DNA from: Flavobacteriales bacterium
GTDB lineage: Bacteria > Bacteroidota > Bacteroidia > Flavobacteriales_F > PHOS-HE28
Direction: 5' to 3'
NCBI GenBank assembly: GCA_020852835.1
Contig: JADZAC010000072.1
Coordinates: 1-61,552 of the forward strand
Length of the DNA stretch: 61,552 nt
Position numbers and translations under genes: made by a program. Positions 20,108 through 29,117 of the stretch are shown here, one piece after another. The notes beneath the pieces are model-generated. The model had not been told where the DNA came from. It saw only the letters and a program-made list of their open reading frames with translations, and searched no databases. Every line of letters begins with the position of its first letter. Positions within the stretch are counted from its first letter, which is position 1.

Positions 20108-21022
20108 TCAATGTTTCAAGAGCCGGACCACCGGCGGCAGGCGGTTCATCAAAGCTCGTACATATTCTTGCTTCCCGGCACCAAATCCGGCATAGAACCT
20201 GGCCAATTGCGGGTCCTGTCCGCCCGCGAAGTCCAGCTCCAGGTCCGATCCGGCGAACTCTTCCACAACATGGTCGATCAGGGCATGCATGGCGCGAATT
20301 TCGCGCCCCCCGGCCGTTCCCAGCCCTTTCAGGAATAAGATCCGCTGGCCATGGCGCACAAACCAACCCACCGCGTGCGGCCCATGAGGTCCCCTAACGA
20401 TCCGCCCGAAGCCGGCTCCCGACTGTTCCGTGAAGGTAAGCACGCGCTCCAGCGCCAATTGCCCGGCGGCATCAATGCCCCATTGTTTGAACTGCTCCGA
20501 TCCGGTCAGCACGGCGCATACCTCGGCGCCATCTGCGCACTTCTCCACGACCAGCCCCGAACGCATGAATTTCTTCAGGCTGCGCCGGTGGTTATCGCTG
20601 TACGCTGCCCGTAGCTGCTGAAGGCTCCCCGCCAACCGGAGCACGTGGTTGCTTCTTTGCTCCACGCGCCATGGCGCGGAAGGCGCCACGGCCGCCACCT
20701 GCAATTGGATATCGGCATAACGGAATGCGGGGGGCACGGCGTGCAGAAATCGCTCCGCCAGTTCTTGCTCGGATCCACGCAGGGGTGAATACGGCCCCAG
20801 GTGCTGCAACAAGAATGGCTGGAAGAGGTAGCGGATACCGTACTTCCGGCGCCATGGCAACGGCATCTGCGCTCCCGTGGCCTCATCAACCAGCGCATCC
20901 CAGCCCGGTGCCGCGGCATTCAATGCACTGCTCGTACCGTACCAAGAGCCATTGACGCAAGCCGCCAGCCTGCGGTCCCACACGGCCTGATCGATCTGAT
21001 GATGGAGCAGGTGGGCGATCAT
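20108..21022 (-). CDS. GNAT/FemAB-like acyltransferase
   Basis: A 304-residue soluble protein from the ATG at 21022 (MIAHLLHHQIDQAVWD). The N-terminal half has FLQPFLLQHLGPYSPL-like text (YLFQPFLLQHLGPYSP) and the middle has LRAAYSDNHRRSLKKF, a pattern shared with FemAB-like aminoacyl/acyl transferases. The C-terminal half resembles a GNAT domain (GRIVRGPHGPHAVGWFVRHG, then LFLKGLGTAGGREIRAMHAL). Its start overlaps the stop of the polysaccharide deacetylase-like gene by 4 bases (ATGA), suggesting that the two act together on a cell-surface glycan. The substrate is unknown. Confidence 0.7.
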   Translation of the reverse strand: MIAHLLHHQIDQAVWDRRLAACVNGSWYGTSSALNAAAPGWDALVDEATGAQMPLPWRRKYGIRYLFQPFLLQHLGPYSPLRGSEQELAERFLHAVPPAFRYADIQLQVAAVAPSAPWRVEQRSNHVLRLAGSLQQLRAAYSDNHRRSLKKFMRSGLVVEKCADGAEVCAVLTGSEQFKQWGIDAAGQLALERVLTFTEQSGAGFGRIVRGPHGPHAVGWFVRHGQRILFLKGLGTAGGREIRAMHALIDHVVEEFAGSDLELDFAGGQDPQLARFYAGFGAGKQEYVRALMNRLPPVVRLLKH

Positions 21023-22326
21023 GGCTTGGCATGTGCGAGTACTGCGGGGGCCAGCATACCCCATCCGGCCTCGTCGCCGTAGTCACTGAAAAACCGTTCG
21101 TGCCACACGGATATGAACTTGCCCTCTACAGCGCGCACGGCATCCGCCAGTTGTTGGGCCTTGTTCAACGCCTCTTGGGGAGAGAGCCGCAACTTGTAGG
21201 CAAGCGCACTGTCCATGACCGCAAATGGATGGACCATCAATGAGGTTTGTTCATTGGCCGCAAGGTCGTAGAATGGATACGGGGTGCAAGTACCTGCACG
21301 GAACCCGACCGCATCGGCCAGGCCCATGCTATGCTCTTCCCGGATCCCAAGCCGCTCCAGTTCGCGCATGGTGCCCGGCAACTGCATCCTTAGGTAATGC
21401 TGCCGGCTTTTCACCACCGCTGATCCCGCTATGGCCTCCAACAGTGCCTTTTCCGCAGCGGTGCGCCCCGCCCTGTCCGAGCTGCCGTACCCCGGATGCA
21501 GCCCTAGAGCGCCATGTCCGGCGGCAAGTGCTACTGCATCCCGCATGTAAGTTGTCTGCAAGGGAACAGCATGATCATGCTTTCCGCGTGGCGCGGCAAT
21601 GAAGTGGATGTTGGCTTGGGCCCCGTTGGCCGCTGCGAGGTCCAAAAAGGCCCGGTGTACGGCGTAGGGATCTGCTTGGGCCCGTGAAAGCACACGCACC
21701 CGGTCCACTACCCGATCGGGCCGACCCTGCAACAGGTCGCGGGCAGCGCTCCCGAGCGTACGCCACCAGGGTCTGCCGAGGAACATGGCTCCATTGTCGG
21801 CATCCATCGTGGCCGTGTGCGAATAGTTTCGTCGCAGCGCGGGCAAGCGGGGCTCAAGCTGGCGCCACATGGCGATAAGCTGCTTCAGCCATTCATCCAC
21901 CACCGGTCGTTCCAGATATCCGAACCGGGATGCATGCAGGGCCGCTGCCACCGGTCGTTGATGCTCGTCACGGCGGATGGGGCCGTATTCTTCCATGCGC
22001 GAGAGCAGGAAAAATGCGCCCGAAAAAACATCGAAGGGCATGGCGCCGCCCTGAACGGGAAACAACTGCGGGGGCCCATGGCCCATGGCACACTCCGGCG
22101 AACCGTCCATAATGCCCCGCTCCTGCAACAGCCCGTGGGGCGCCACAAGCAGGGCGCCCTCAACCGGGAGGTGCCCATAGACCAGCTTGGGCCCCTGAAC
22201 TGTGGCGAACGAATCCCGGTCCTGAACCTCTTCAGCATGCCAACCGGTCATGCCCCCCAGCACATGGGCAAGGATGTACCGTGACCTCGGGCCGGGCCGC
22301 TCAATGTGGTAATGGACGTCGGCCAT
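21019..22326 (-). CDS. Polysaccharide deacetylase-like protein (DUF7033-type N-terminus)
   Basis: A 435-residue protein from the ATG at 22326 (MADVHYHIERPGPRSRYILA). The N-terminal part (PVEGALLVAPHGLLQERGI, then PFDVFSGAFFLLSRMEEY) resembles the domain found before NodB-like deacetylases in Bacteroidota. The C-terminal part has a carbohydrate-esterase pattern: SHTATMDADNGAMF near residue 190 gives the likely Asp-Asp metal and base pair, IALGLHPGYGSS-like text (GALGLHPGYGSSDRAG) a conserved His, and SLMVHPFAVMDSA the C-terminal motif. It may N- or O-deacetylate a surface glycan made with the wecB product. It lies 53 bases after wecB. Confidence 0.78.
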   Translation of the reverse strand: MADVHYHIERPGPRSRYILAHVLGGMTGWHAEEVQDRDSFATVQGPKLVYGHLPVEGALLVAPHGLLQERGIMDGSPECAMGHGPPQLFPVQGGAMPFDVFSGAFFLLSRMEEYGPIRRDEHQRPVAAALHASRFGYLERPVVDEWLKQLIAMWRQLEPRLPALRRNYSHTATMDADNGAMFLGRPWWRTLGSAARDLLQGRPDRVVDRVRVLSRAQADPYAVHRAFLDLAAANGAQANIHFIAAPRGKHDHAVPLQTTYMRDAVALAAGHGALGLHPGYGSSDRAGRTAAEKALLEAIAGSAVVKSRQHYLRMQLPGTMRELERLGIREEHSMGLADAVGFRAGTCTPYPFYDLAANEQTSLMVHPFAVMDSALAYKLRLSPQEALNKAQQLADAVRAVEGKFISVWHERFFSDYGDEAGWGMLAPAVLAHAKP

Positions 22327-22379
22327 GGGCTTGCGCAAGGTACGTTGGCAAGGTCCGATCGGCCTGCATGCGCTCTGCG

Positions 22380-23543
22380 TCAAAGGTGCCCCTTGATGCC
22401 CAACAGGTGGCTGCAGATCGCCACTGCGGCATGGCCATCACCAAAGATCGGCGGGCAGGGCGGCACTCCGTTCCGCAGGAATGCCGCTGCAGCGGTGGCG
22501 ATACGGCCGGGGTCGGCGTCCGCCAAAACGGCTTGGCCTTGTTCCACCAGTTCCACCCATTCGGTCTCCGGCCGCAATACCACCACCGGCCTGCCGAAGA
22601 AATAGGCCTCCTTTTGCACACCGCCACTGTCGGTTACCACCAAGCTGGCTCCGCGCTCCAGCGCGATCATGTCCAGGAAGCCCATCGGGGGGATCATGTG
22701 GAAGTCCGCTTCGGAACCGACCGCTTGAAGCAGGTTGGGATCAAGCAGGGATGCCATCATCTTCCTGGTCCTGGGATGTACCGGAAGCACCACCGGCAGG
22801 CCATGTGTCCTGCACAGTTCAAGCAAGGAGGAGAAGACCGCATTGATCCTCCCGGCATCGTCGGTATTATGGTCGCGGTGCACTGTGGCCAGGATGAAGC
22901 TCCCGTGCTCCAAGCCCAACTCGGATAGCACGTTGGAGCGCACTGCGGCCAGTTCCGCGAACCGCATGCTGTTGTCGTACATCACGTCACCGCTGGCAAC
23001 CACATGCGGCCGGTCCACGGTGGCCGGTTTGCTCAGGTCCGTGGCAAACCCTTCGCGCACGAGGTTCTTCACCGCGGTTTCCGTAGGGCAGAAGAGCCAA
23101 GTGCTGCAATGGTCGCACACAATGCGGTTTACTTCTTCGGGCATGGCCTTGTTGAAGGAGCGCAGGCCGGCCTCCACGTGGGCCACGGGAATGTGCAGCT
23201 TGGCTGCCGCCACGGCTCCGGCCAAGGTGCTGTTGGTGTCGCCGTAGAGCAGCACCACATCATGCCGCGCTTCGGCCAGTTCGTGCTCGATGCCCTCGAT
23301 CATCCGGGCCGTTTGTGCTCCGTGGGCGCCGCTTCCAACGCCCAAGGAAATGTCGGCCCGCGGGATGCCTAGCTCATCGAAGAACACTTGCGACATGTTG
23401 TTGTCGTAGTGCTGTCCGGTGTGCAGCAGGGTTTCGGTGATCCGCCCTTGGAATTGTGTCCGCACGGCGTGGCTGATGGCCGCGGCCTTGATGATCTGGG
23501 GCCGGGCCCCGATGATGGTGAGGATGCGCAGTGGCTTGCCCAT
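22380..23543 (-). CDS. wecB: UDP-N-acetylglucosamine 2-epimerase (non-hydrolysing)
   Basis: WecB interconverts UDP-GlcNAc and UDP-ManNAc, the precursor of ManNAc-derived units in surface polysaccharides. The 387-residue product shows ILTIIGARPQIIKAAAISHA at the N-terminus, LLYGDTNSTLAGAVAA, HVEAGLRSFNKAMPEEVNRI, ATVHRDHNTDD and TDSGGVQKEAYFFGRPVVVL, covering the conserved acidic and His residues of the family. Its ATG immediately follows the radC stop codon (TGA-ATG), an unusually tight junction. The WecG/TagA-type transferase at 26022-26792 belongs to a family that uses UDP-ManNAc(A), so the two loci may supply one pathway (inference). Confidence 0.95.
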   Translation of the reverse strand: MGKPLRILTIIGARPQIIKAAAISHAVRTQFQGRITETLLHTGQHYDNNMSQVFFDELGIPRADISLGVGSGAHGAQTARMIEGIEHELAEARHDVVLLYGDTNSTLAGAVAAAKLHIPVAHVEAGLRSFNKAMPEEVNRIVCDHCSTWLFCPTETAVKNLVREGFATDLSKPATVDRPHVVASGDVMYDNSMRFAELAAVRSNVLSELGLEHGSFILATVHRDHNTDDAGRINAVFSSLLELCRTHGLPVVLPVHPRTRKMMASLLDPNLLQAVGSEADFHMIPPMGFLDMIALERGASLVVTDSGGVQKEAYFFGRPVVVLRPETEWVELVEQGQAVLADADPGRIATAAAAFLRNGVPPCPPIFGDGHAAVAICSHLLGIKGHL

Positions 23544-24257
23544 TCAGTGCATTTGTCCGTTGTCCGCAAAGCTGTAATATCCTTCGGCCGTGATGATCAA
23601 GTGGTCCTGGACCAGGATGTCCAGCATGCGCCCGCCTTCGATCAGTTTGCGGGTAAGCCGGATATCCTCTTCGCTCGGGCGCAATTGGCCGCTGGGATGG
23701 TTATGGGCCACTACCATGCAGGATGCACCTTGCTCCAAGGCTTCGCGGAAGATCATTTTCGGGTCGGCCACCGTGCCGTGTATGCCGCCGCTGCTCACCC
23801 TGCGCTTGTCGATCAAGCGCATGCCGCGGTCCAGCAGCAGTACCCAGAACTCTTCATGGCCCAAGCCGCTGAGCTTGGCCTGCAGTTCCTGGAAGGCCAG
23901 TGCGCTGGTGTGCACCTGGGGCCGCTCCTGCACCCCCCGCTCACGTCGGCGCAGGCCCAGTTCCAATGCTGCCACGATACTCAGGGCTTTGGCCTCACCC
24001 ACCCCATGGTGCTTCATCAATTCGGCAGGTCGAAGCCCGGCCAGCCGGTCAATATCATTGGACACCTCGCGCAACAACAGTTTGGCCAAGTCCAGCGCAC
24101 TGAGCTCCCGGGTGCCCGACCGCAGGAGAATGGCCACCAGTTCCGCATCGGAAAGCGACTTGGCCCCTTGGGTAAGCAGCCGCTCCCTGGGGCGGTCCGA
24201 CTTGTCCCAATCCGGTATGCGCAATCTTCCGGGTCTGGCGCTTGCTCGATCTTCCAT
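23544..24257 (-). CDS. radC: RadC-family JAB domain protein
   Basis: A 237-residue protein of the RadC family. Residues 20-100 contain an HhH-like region (HHGVGEAKALSIVAA). The C-terminal JAMM metalloprotease-like domain has the metal site AHNHPSGQLRPSEED, with an upstream Glu expected in EEFWVLLLD. The cellular role of RadC is unsettled; a role in DNA repair has been questioned. The ATG at 24257 (MEDRASARPG) fits the family start, although the frame is open to 24344. It is the first gene of a seven-gene run and abuts wecB. Confidence 0.93.
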   Translation of the reverse strand: MEDRASARPGRLRIPDWDKSDRPRERLLTQGAKSLSDAELVAILLRSGTRELSALDLAKLLLREVSNDIDRLAGLRPAELMKHHGVGEAKALSIVAALELGLRRRERGVQERPQVHTSALAFQELQAKLSGLGHEEFWVLLLDRGMRLIDKRRVSSGGIHGTVADPKMIFREALEQGASCMVVAHNHPSGQLRPSEEDIRLTRKLIEGGRMLDILVQDHLIITAEGYYSFADNGQMH

Positions 24258-24349
24258 GAGATAGGACAAAGATGCCATCATTCCCCGTTGGTCCCCGCCA
24301 GGGTTCAGGATGATCAGTTGTTGCACGGCCAGTTGCAGGCCCAAAACGC

Positions 24350-24374
24350 AAACAGGCCCTCATCGGGCCTGTTT
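24350..24374 (-). terminator. Terminator of rpsT
   Basis: AAACAGGCCC (24350-24359) pairs with GGGCCTGTTT (24365-24374) around a 5-base loop, 19 bases after the rpsT stop. On the minus strand the stem ends in GTTT followed by TGCGTTTTG, a broken T tract. It separates rpsT from radC. Confidence 0.8.
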
Positions 24375-24393
24375 CAACGTGCGTTTCAACGGC

Positions 24394-24648
24394 TCACTTC
24401 AACCCGGCAATGTGCAGCTGAAGGCTGCTCTTCAGGTTGGAGGCTTTGTTCTTGTGGATGATGTTGCGCTTGGCCAATTTGTCCAGCATGCCCTGCACCT
24501 TGGGGAGCAGCTCCTCGGCCTCCTTCTTGGAAGCGATGGTGCGCAAGTCCCGCACAGCGTTGCGTGCCGTTTTGTGCTGGTAGCGGTTGCGCTCGTTGCG
24601 GGTCTCGGTTTGGCGGATCCGCTTGATGGAGGACTTGTGGTTGGCCAT
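24394..24648 (-). CDS. rpsT: Ribosomal protein bS20
   Basis: An 84-residue basic helical protein, [18 protein letters not shown]..., a textbook bS20 that binds 16S rRNA in the small subunit. It has its own canonical promoter (24672-24701) and terminator, so it forms a one-gene unit. Confidence 0.98.
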   Translation of the reverse strand: MANHKSSIKRIRQTETRNERNRYQHKTARNAVRDLRTIASKKEAEELLPKVQGMLDKLAKRNIIHKNKASNLKSSLQLHIAGLK

Positions 24649-24671
24649 GTGCTGTTCCCCGAATGGGGCGG

Positions 24672-24701
24672 CAAATATAGGGATCCGGGGGGAATTGGCA
24701 A
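24672..24701 (-). promoter_or_regulatory. Bacteroidota-type promoter of rpsT
   Basis: On the minus strand: TTG (24701-24699), 19 bases, TATATTTG (24679-24672). It matches TTG-N19-TAnnTTTG exactly and lies 24 bases upstream of the rpsT start. Confidence 0.88.
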
Positions 24702-24713
24702 GCGGGACATGAA

Positions 24714-24735
24714 AAAGCCGGGGAATCCCGGCTTT
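24714..24735 (-). terminator. Terminator of the exopolysaccharide gene block
   Basis: AAAGCCGGG (24714-24722) pairs with CCCGGCTTT (24727-24735) across a GAAT loop, 19 bases after the stop of the phosphoglycosyltransferase gene. On the minus strand the stem is followed by TTC after a CTTTTT run, a normal intrinsic terminator. Confidence 0.85.
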
Positions 24736-24753
24736 CTCCTTCGTCCGTCGGCC

Positions 24754-25914
24754 TCAGTAGGCCATTTCGTCCTTCTTGAACATGTTGGTCACGGTCTTCA
24801 TCACGATCTTCAGATCAAGGGCAAAAGACCAGTTTTCCACATACCACACATCCAGTTCCACCCGCTTTTCCATGAGCTCGGGAGTGCGTGTTTCACCCCG
24901 GAACCCATTGACCTGGGCCCAGCCTGTGATGCCCGGACGCACGAAGTGCCGCACCATGTACTTGTCGATGATGTCCCGGAACTGGTCATTGAGCTTCAAC
25001 GGGTGCGGCCGGGGGCCCACCACGCTCATTTGGCCCAGAAGCACATTGAAGAACTGGGGCATTTCATCCAAATTGCTTCGGCGCAGGAAGTTGCCCACCC
25101 GGGTGATGCGCGGGTCGTTGCGGGTGGCCTGCCGGATGTCGGCATCCTCGTTCATGCGCATGCTGCGGAACTTGTAGCAGGTGAATTTCTTCTTGCCTTC
25201 GCCCATGCGGGTCTGCTTGAAGAACACCGGCCCTTTTGATGACAATTTGATCAGCAGGGCCAGTACCGGGAAAAGCCAGCTGAACACCAACGTGATCACC
25301 AAGAAGGAAAAGAGGATGTCGAAGCTGCGCTTGAGCAACCGGTTCCCTTTGCGGTCCAACGGCTCCTTGCGCAGGCGGCTTACCGGCACGGCACCGTGAA
25401 AGGTGAGGTCGCTGGTCTGTACCACCGGGATAAAGCTGTCAGGGCTGGGGATCAAGCGGAACCGGATGGTGTTACGCTCACAGAACTCCATCAATTCCAT
25501 GATCTGCTCACGGAAGTTGCCAGGGAGGGCACAGTAGAGAATGTCGATCCGGTTTTGCGTGGCAAAGGTCTTGGCCGCCTCAATGCTGCCCATTTGCCTG
25601 CTGCCCAACGGGCCGCTCAAGGCGTGATCGTGGAACACCCCGCGGAAACGGTAGCCTCGCACGGTTTGGTCCTCGCAATACTGGAAGATCTCTTCCGCAG
25701 CAGGCCCGTCCCCCACAATGATGAGGTCCTTTACCGAAGTCAACGGTTCAAAGGTCATCACCCGGTTCAGGCCGTGCTGAACGCTTTGCAGTTGGTTCCG
25801 GCTGGAACGCAACAAGCTGGCCAGTTCCTGGCTGAGCTCAGATCGGGAGGAACCTCCGGTACGCCGGATCATATCCCCGTCGTGTACCAAGTTCGGGTCT
25901 GCAACTTTTTGCAT
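24754..25914 (-). CDS. Polyprenyl-phosphate sugar-1-phosphate transferase (initiating, PNPT/WcaJ type), lacking the N-terminal membrane bundle
   Basis: This family starts repeat-unit synthesis by moving a sugar phosphate from a UDP-sugar to undecaprenyl phosphate at the inner membrane. In the 386-residue product a Rossmann-like CoA-binding-type domain lies at about residues 60-165 (DLIIVGDGPAAEEIF). The catalytic part begins with KRSFDILFSFLVITLVFSWL at 195-214, the single membrane helix, followed by GPVFFKQTRMGEG, YKFRSM and DEMPQFFNVLLGQMSVVGPR. Typical WcaJ-like proteins are about 460 residues with four or more N-terminal membrane helices; here the first 60 residues are polar. An in-frame ATG start at 25914 follows a 107-base gap with no missing piece visible. 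Confidence 0.92.
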   Translation of the reverse strand: MQKVADPNLVHDGDMIRRTGGSSRSELSQELASLLRSSRNQLQSVQHGLNRVMTFEPLTSVKDLIIVGDGPAAEEIFQYCEDQTVRGYRFRGVFHDHALSGPLGSRQMGSIEAAKTFATQNRIDILYCALPGNFREQIMELMEFCERNTIRFRLIPSPDSFIPVVQTSDLTFHGAVPVSRLRKEPLDRKGNRLLKRSFDILFSFLVITLVFSWLFPVLALLIKLSSKGPVFFKQTRMGEGKKKFTCYKFRSMRMNEDADIRQATRNDPRITRVGNFLRRSNLDEMPQFFNVLLGQMSVVGPRPHPLKLNDQFRDIIDKYMVRHFVRPGITGWAQVNGFRGETRTPELMEKRVELDVWYVENWSFALDLKIVMKTVTNMFKKDEMAY

Positions 25915-26021
25915 GGGTGACTCTTAACCTGAGCGTGGACAATTGACCTAGGCGCCAAAATTATGTGTTCGTCGATGGAAATGTCAAATTCGTCGAAGCC
26001 AAAATTCTTCCAAGCTCGCTC

Positions 26022-26792
26022 TCAACCGGTTAGCTCTTTGAACCTCCGCTGCCAGTTGTATTTGAACCGTAGCCAAACGAATGCCGAATTGGTGATCAGG
26101 TACCGTTTCCATAATCTGCCGGGTTCCAGCGCCAAGCGATAGAGCCATTCCAAGGAGGCCTGCCGCATCCAAAGAGGCGCCCGTGTATCCAAACCGGCAT
26201 AGAGCAGAAAGGCACCCCCAACGCCCAACATGACGGCAGGCACCTTGCCCTTCATGGCCGCCATCCACTTCTCTTGCCTCGGGCAACCCAAACTGACCAG
26301 CACGATATGCGCCCCACTTTGGGCAATGAGCTCCACTTCGGCGGCACGTTCATCCACAGTGGCCTCCCGGAACGGCGGCGACCATGTGCCGGCGATCTTG
26401 AGCGTTGGAAAATCCGTGGCCGCGCGTTCCACGATCTTATCGAGCACGGCCTGCTGACCGCCCTGAAGAAAGACGCTCAAGCCATGTTGCGCCGCTGCGG
26501 CCATCATGGCCGGCATCAGGTCGTTGCCCGCCACGCGTTCCTGGCGCAGCCCATGGTACTTGTTCAAACTGTTCAGGATGGGCATACCATCGGCAGTGGC
26601 AAGGTCGGCGCCGTTGACCACGGCCGCAAATGCAGGATCAGACCGGGCTTCCATGCACATGTGCACGTTCACGCAGCACACATAGGATGACCGGTGCTGT
26701 TTGCCCAGTTCAACCATGGCCTCCACGTGCTGCTTGAAGCTACCTGTGGTTATTCCCAAGCCAAATACCTCCGATCGGGGCAGTACGCTCAT
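26022..26792 (-). CDS. WecG/TagA/CpsF-family glycosyltransferase
   Basis: A 256-residue GT26-type transferase that adds a sugar, often ManNAc or ManNAcA, to a lipid-linked acceptor at the inner face of the membrane. Motifs are NGADLATADGMPI, SVFLQGGQQAVLDKIVERA and VSLGCPRQEKWM, the family hallmark, followed by GVGGAFLLYAGLDTRAP. The basic C-terminal part (ALEPGRLWKRYLI) would bind the membrane. The start codon overlaps the stop of the upstream epimerase (ATGA). With the initiating transferase downstream it probably forms the second step of repeat-unit assembly. Confidence 0.92.
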   Translation of the reverse strand: MSVLPRSEVFGLGITTGSFKQHVEAMVELGKQHRSSYVCCVNVHMCMEARSDPAFAAVVNGADLATADGMPILNSLNKYHGLRQERVAGNDLMPAMMAAAAQHGLSVFLQGGQQAVLDKIVERAATDFPTLKIAGTWSPPFREATVDERAAEVELIAQSGAHIVLVSLGCPRQEKWMAAMKGKVPAVMLGVGGAFLLYAGLDTRAPLWMRQASLEWLYRLALEPGRLWKRYLITNSAFVWLRFKYNWQRRFKELTG

Positions 26793-27808
26793 GGCCGGTG
26801 CCCCGATCCTGTCGGCCGGGTATCGATCTTTTCCGGCTTCACCGCCGTTGAGCTTTCCAGATCATACCACTTTACCGTGGCATCCACGCCCGCAGCCATG
26901 CTGAAGGGGGCTTTTCCCAAGACGGATTCCGTCTTGTCCATTGGGGTGATGTAATCGCTGGTCATGCTTCGGAACCGGCCGCTGGTGATCGGGAAGGGCA
27001 CATGCAGCAGCTTCAGCAGGTCCCCTGCCAAGGCCAGTCCTTTCACCATCCACGTGGGGATGTACCGCACGGGCCTGCCCACCAATCCTTTGGAAATGGC
27101 TTCCACCCAGATGCGCAAGTCCACCGGAGGGTCTCCCACGTAGAAGACCTGGCCGTTCACCAATGCGGCATCCGCTTGGAGGATGCGTTCGATCTGCCAC
27201 ACCACATTGCCCACATAGCCGTACGAGCGGATCACACGGCCTTTGCCCGGATGGAAGTAGAGCCCCTTGCGCATCACCTTGAACATGACATCGCGGTAGC
27301 GCAAGCTCCATGGGCCCCAGATGGTGGTAGGCCGGATGATGCTCCACACGCAGCTCAACCTGGCTTGGCGCGTGGCCAGTTCACACAATCGCTTGGATTC
27401 ACCGTACAGCGTGAACGGCTTAAAATCCTGATCATGCGCGGGCTGATATCCGGCTTCGCATACGAACTGCGTGCTGGTAACGATGAGGCGTTCAATGCCC
27501 GGGGCGTCTTTCACGGCCGCCAACAACGCCGCTGTCCCCTCATGGTTCTGCCGGTAGGCCGCGAGATCGTCTTGTACGTCCGTATCCGTTCTGGCCGCCA
27601 AATGCACCACATGCGTCGGCCGGAATGCGGCAATATGCCGTGCTGTGGCCTCTTGGTCCATGATGTCCCACTCGCGCCAGCAAACCCGCTGTGCAAGCTT
27701 CAACGGCGGATTCCAATCCAGGTTCAACACCTCCACGCCCCGGTCCAGGGAGCTCTGCACCAGGTTGGTACCGATGAAGCCGGATCCCCCGGTCACAAGC
27801 AATCTCAT
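26789..27808 (-). CDS. NAD-dependent epimerase/dehydratase (extended SDR)
   Basis: A 339-residue SDR enzyme. The nucleotide-binding motif GGSGFIGTN lies at residues 7-15, VVHLAARTDTDV follows, and the catalytic YGESK tetrad segment (FTLYGESKRLCELA) is present. The substrate is most likely an NDP-sugar, given the surrounding glycosyltransferases. It overlaps the WecG/TagA-type gene by 4 bases and lies 4 bases after the GT4 gene. The exact reaction (epimerisation, reduction or dehydration) cannot be read from the sequence. Confidence 0.9.
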   Translation of the reverse strand: MRLLVTGGSGFIGTNLVQSSLDRGVEVLNLDWNPPLKLAQRVCWREWDIMDQEATARHIAAFRPTHVVHLAARTDTDVQDDLAAYRQNHEGTAALLAAVKDAPGIERLIVTSTQFVCEAGYQPAHDQDFKPFTLYGESKRLCELATRQARLSCVWSIIRPTTIWGPWSLRYRDVMFKVMRKGLYFHPGKGRVIRSYGYVGNVVWQIERILQADAALVNGQVFYVGDPPVDLRIWVEAISKGLVGRPVRYIPTWMVKGLALAGDLLKLLHVPFPITSGRFRSMTSDYITPMDKTESVLGKAPFSMAAGVDATVKWYDLESSTAVKPEKIDTRPTGSGHRP

Positions 27809-27812
27809 CCGT

Positions 27813-28940
27813 TCAGTCCTGTCGTGAAGCGGCTAAAAATGCCTCTTCCATATGGTTTGAAAAGCGTTCCAACGTGAAGCGTTCCAGAAAGATGCGGCGC
27901 CCCTCAGCTCCCATGCGCCGCCGCAAGTCCTCATCCCCGATCAGTTCCAACAACCGGCCCGCTACGGCCCCCGCATCCATTACCGGTACGGTATATCCGT
28001 TCACGCCGTCCTGCACCACGGAGGGAATGCCCCGCCATTGCGTACTGACCAACGGTTTGGCGAATTGCATGGCTTCCAGCAGCACCAATCCGAAACTTTC
28101 CGCCTCGAAGTAACTGGGGAAACAGAAGATGTCACAAGCTGCAAAATGTTCCAGCTTTTCACCGTCGCGTTTCACCCCCAGAAACTGTACCCGTTCTTGC
28201 AATCCGTGCTGTGTGATAAAGGCCAGGCACTCGGCCTCAAATGCCGCATCCCCCCACCTTCCCATCAGCTCCAACCGCGCGTTGGCCCCGGTGGCCACCA
28301 CTTGGTGAAAGGCCTCCAACAACACCCGGACACCCTTGGCAGGGATAAGCACGCCGGTGAACAAGATCACGATCGGCCCCTGCGGCCCTGCAGTACGTTC
28401 TTTGACCCTGCCACGCGCATCGGGAATGCCATTGGGCACCACCACGTCCAATTCCGCACCCAGGAGCCGCCCATCCTCCGGGTTTTGGGGTGCGGTGCGG
28501 ATGGCCATGGCCGCATTGCCGTATGCCAGGTCGAAGAACGGGCGCAGTACAGCGGGCAATTGCCGGCGAAAACCCGAAACCCCTCCGGCGTGATAGTGGA
28601 AAACCGTCTGCCGGAACAGCCAGCGGGTTGCGCATAAAAAGACGATATCGCGCAGTACGGGCACCCTATTGGGCCCGCTCGGCGGATAGTAGAGCACGGG
28701 CGTGCCATGGCGGAACCGCGCCCACCAAACTTGGCCGATGGTGGTAAACAGTACCCACACCTTGCGCAAAGCGAACTTGCCCACGCTTTCCATGTCGTCC
28801 GAATAGGCCAGGCGCACGTGGAACAACCTGACGCGGGACAGCTTGGCCTGCAGCAAGGCATCTATCATTACGGCCTGCCCCCCGAAGGGTGGAGGGGTTT
28901 GCCCAACTACAAGTACACGGAGGGGTTCACTACGGATCAC
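27813..28940 (-). CDS. Glycosyltransferase family 4
   Basis: A 375-residue GT-B fold retaining transferase. The N-terminal domain starts RVLVVGQTPPPFGGQAVMID, with the Gly-rich acceptor loop. The C-terminal nucleotide-sugar domain has VILFTGVLIPAKGVRVLLEA and the E-x7-E motif in EAESFGLVLLEAMQFAKPLV. It is the first gene of the downstream exopolysaccharide block, divergent from the secreted beta-helix protein at 29118 with 177 bases between the two starts. Donor and acceptor are unknown. Confidence 0.92.
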   Translation of the reverse strand: MIRSEPLRVLVVGQTPPPFGGQAVMIDALLQAKLSRVRLFHVRLAYSDDMESVGKFALRKVWVLFTTIGQVWWARFRHGTPVLYYPPSGPNRVPVLRDIVFLCATRWLFRQTVFHYHAGGVSGFRRQLPAVLRPFFDLAYGNAAMAIRTAPQNPEDGRLLGAELDVVVPNGIPDARGRVKERTAGPQGPIVILFTGVLIPAKGVRVLLEAFHQVVATGANARLELMGRWGDAAFEAECLAFITQHGLQERVQFLGVKRDGEKLEHFAACDIFCFPSYFEAESFGLVLLEAMQFAKPLVSTQWRGIPSVVQDGVNGYTVPVMDAGAVAGRLLELIGDEDLRRRMGAEGRRIFLERFTLERFSNHMEEAFLAASRQD

Positions 28941-29117
28941 GGCCCAAATCTATCGGCGCTGCGATCACCCGGGCACTTGCCGGCCGGGCACAGGCACATC
29001 CGGCACCTGTGCTGATCGTCGACCTATGGGTTGCTTCATCCGGGCCGTACCCCGCTTGGTCGAAGGGATGCAACCAACCGGCCATTGCGCGGTTTAAGAC
29101 TGCACATACCCCCTTCC

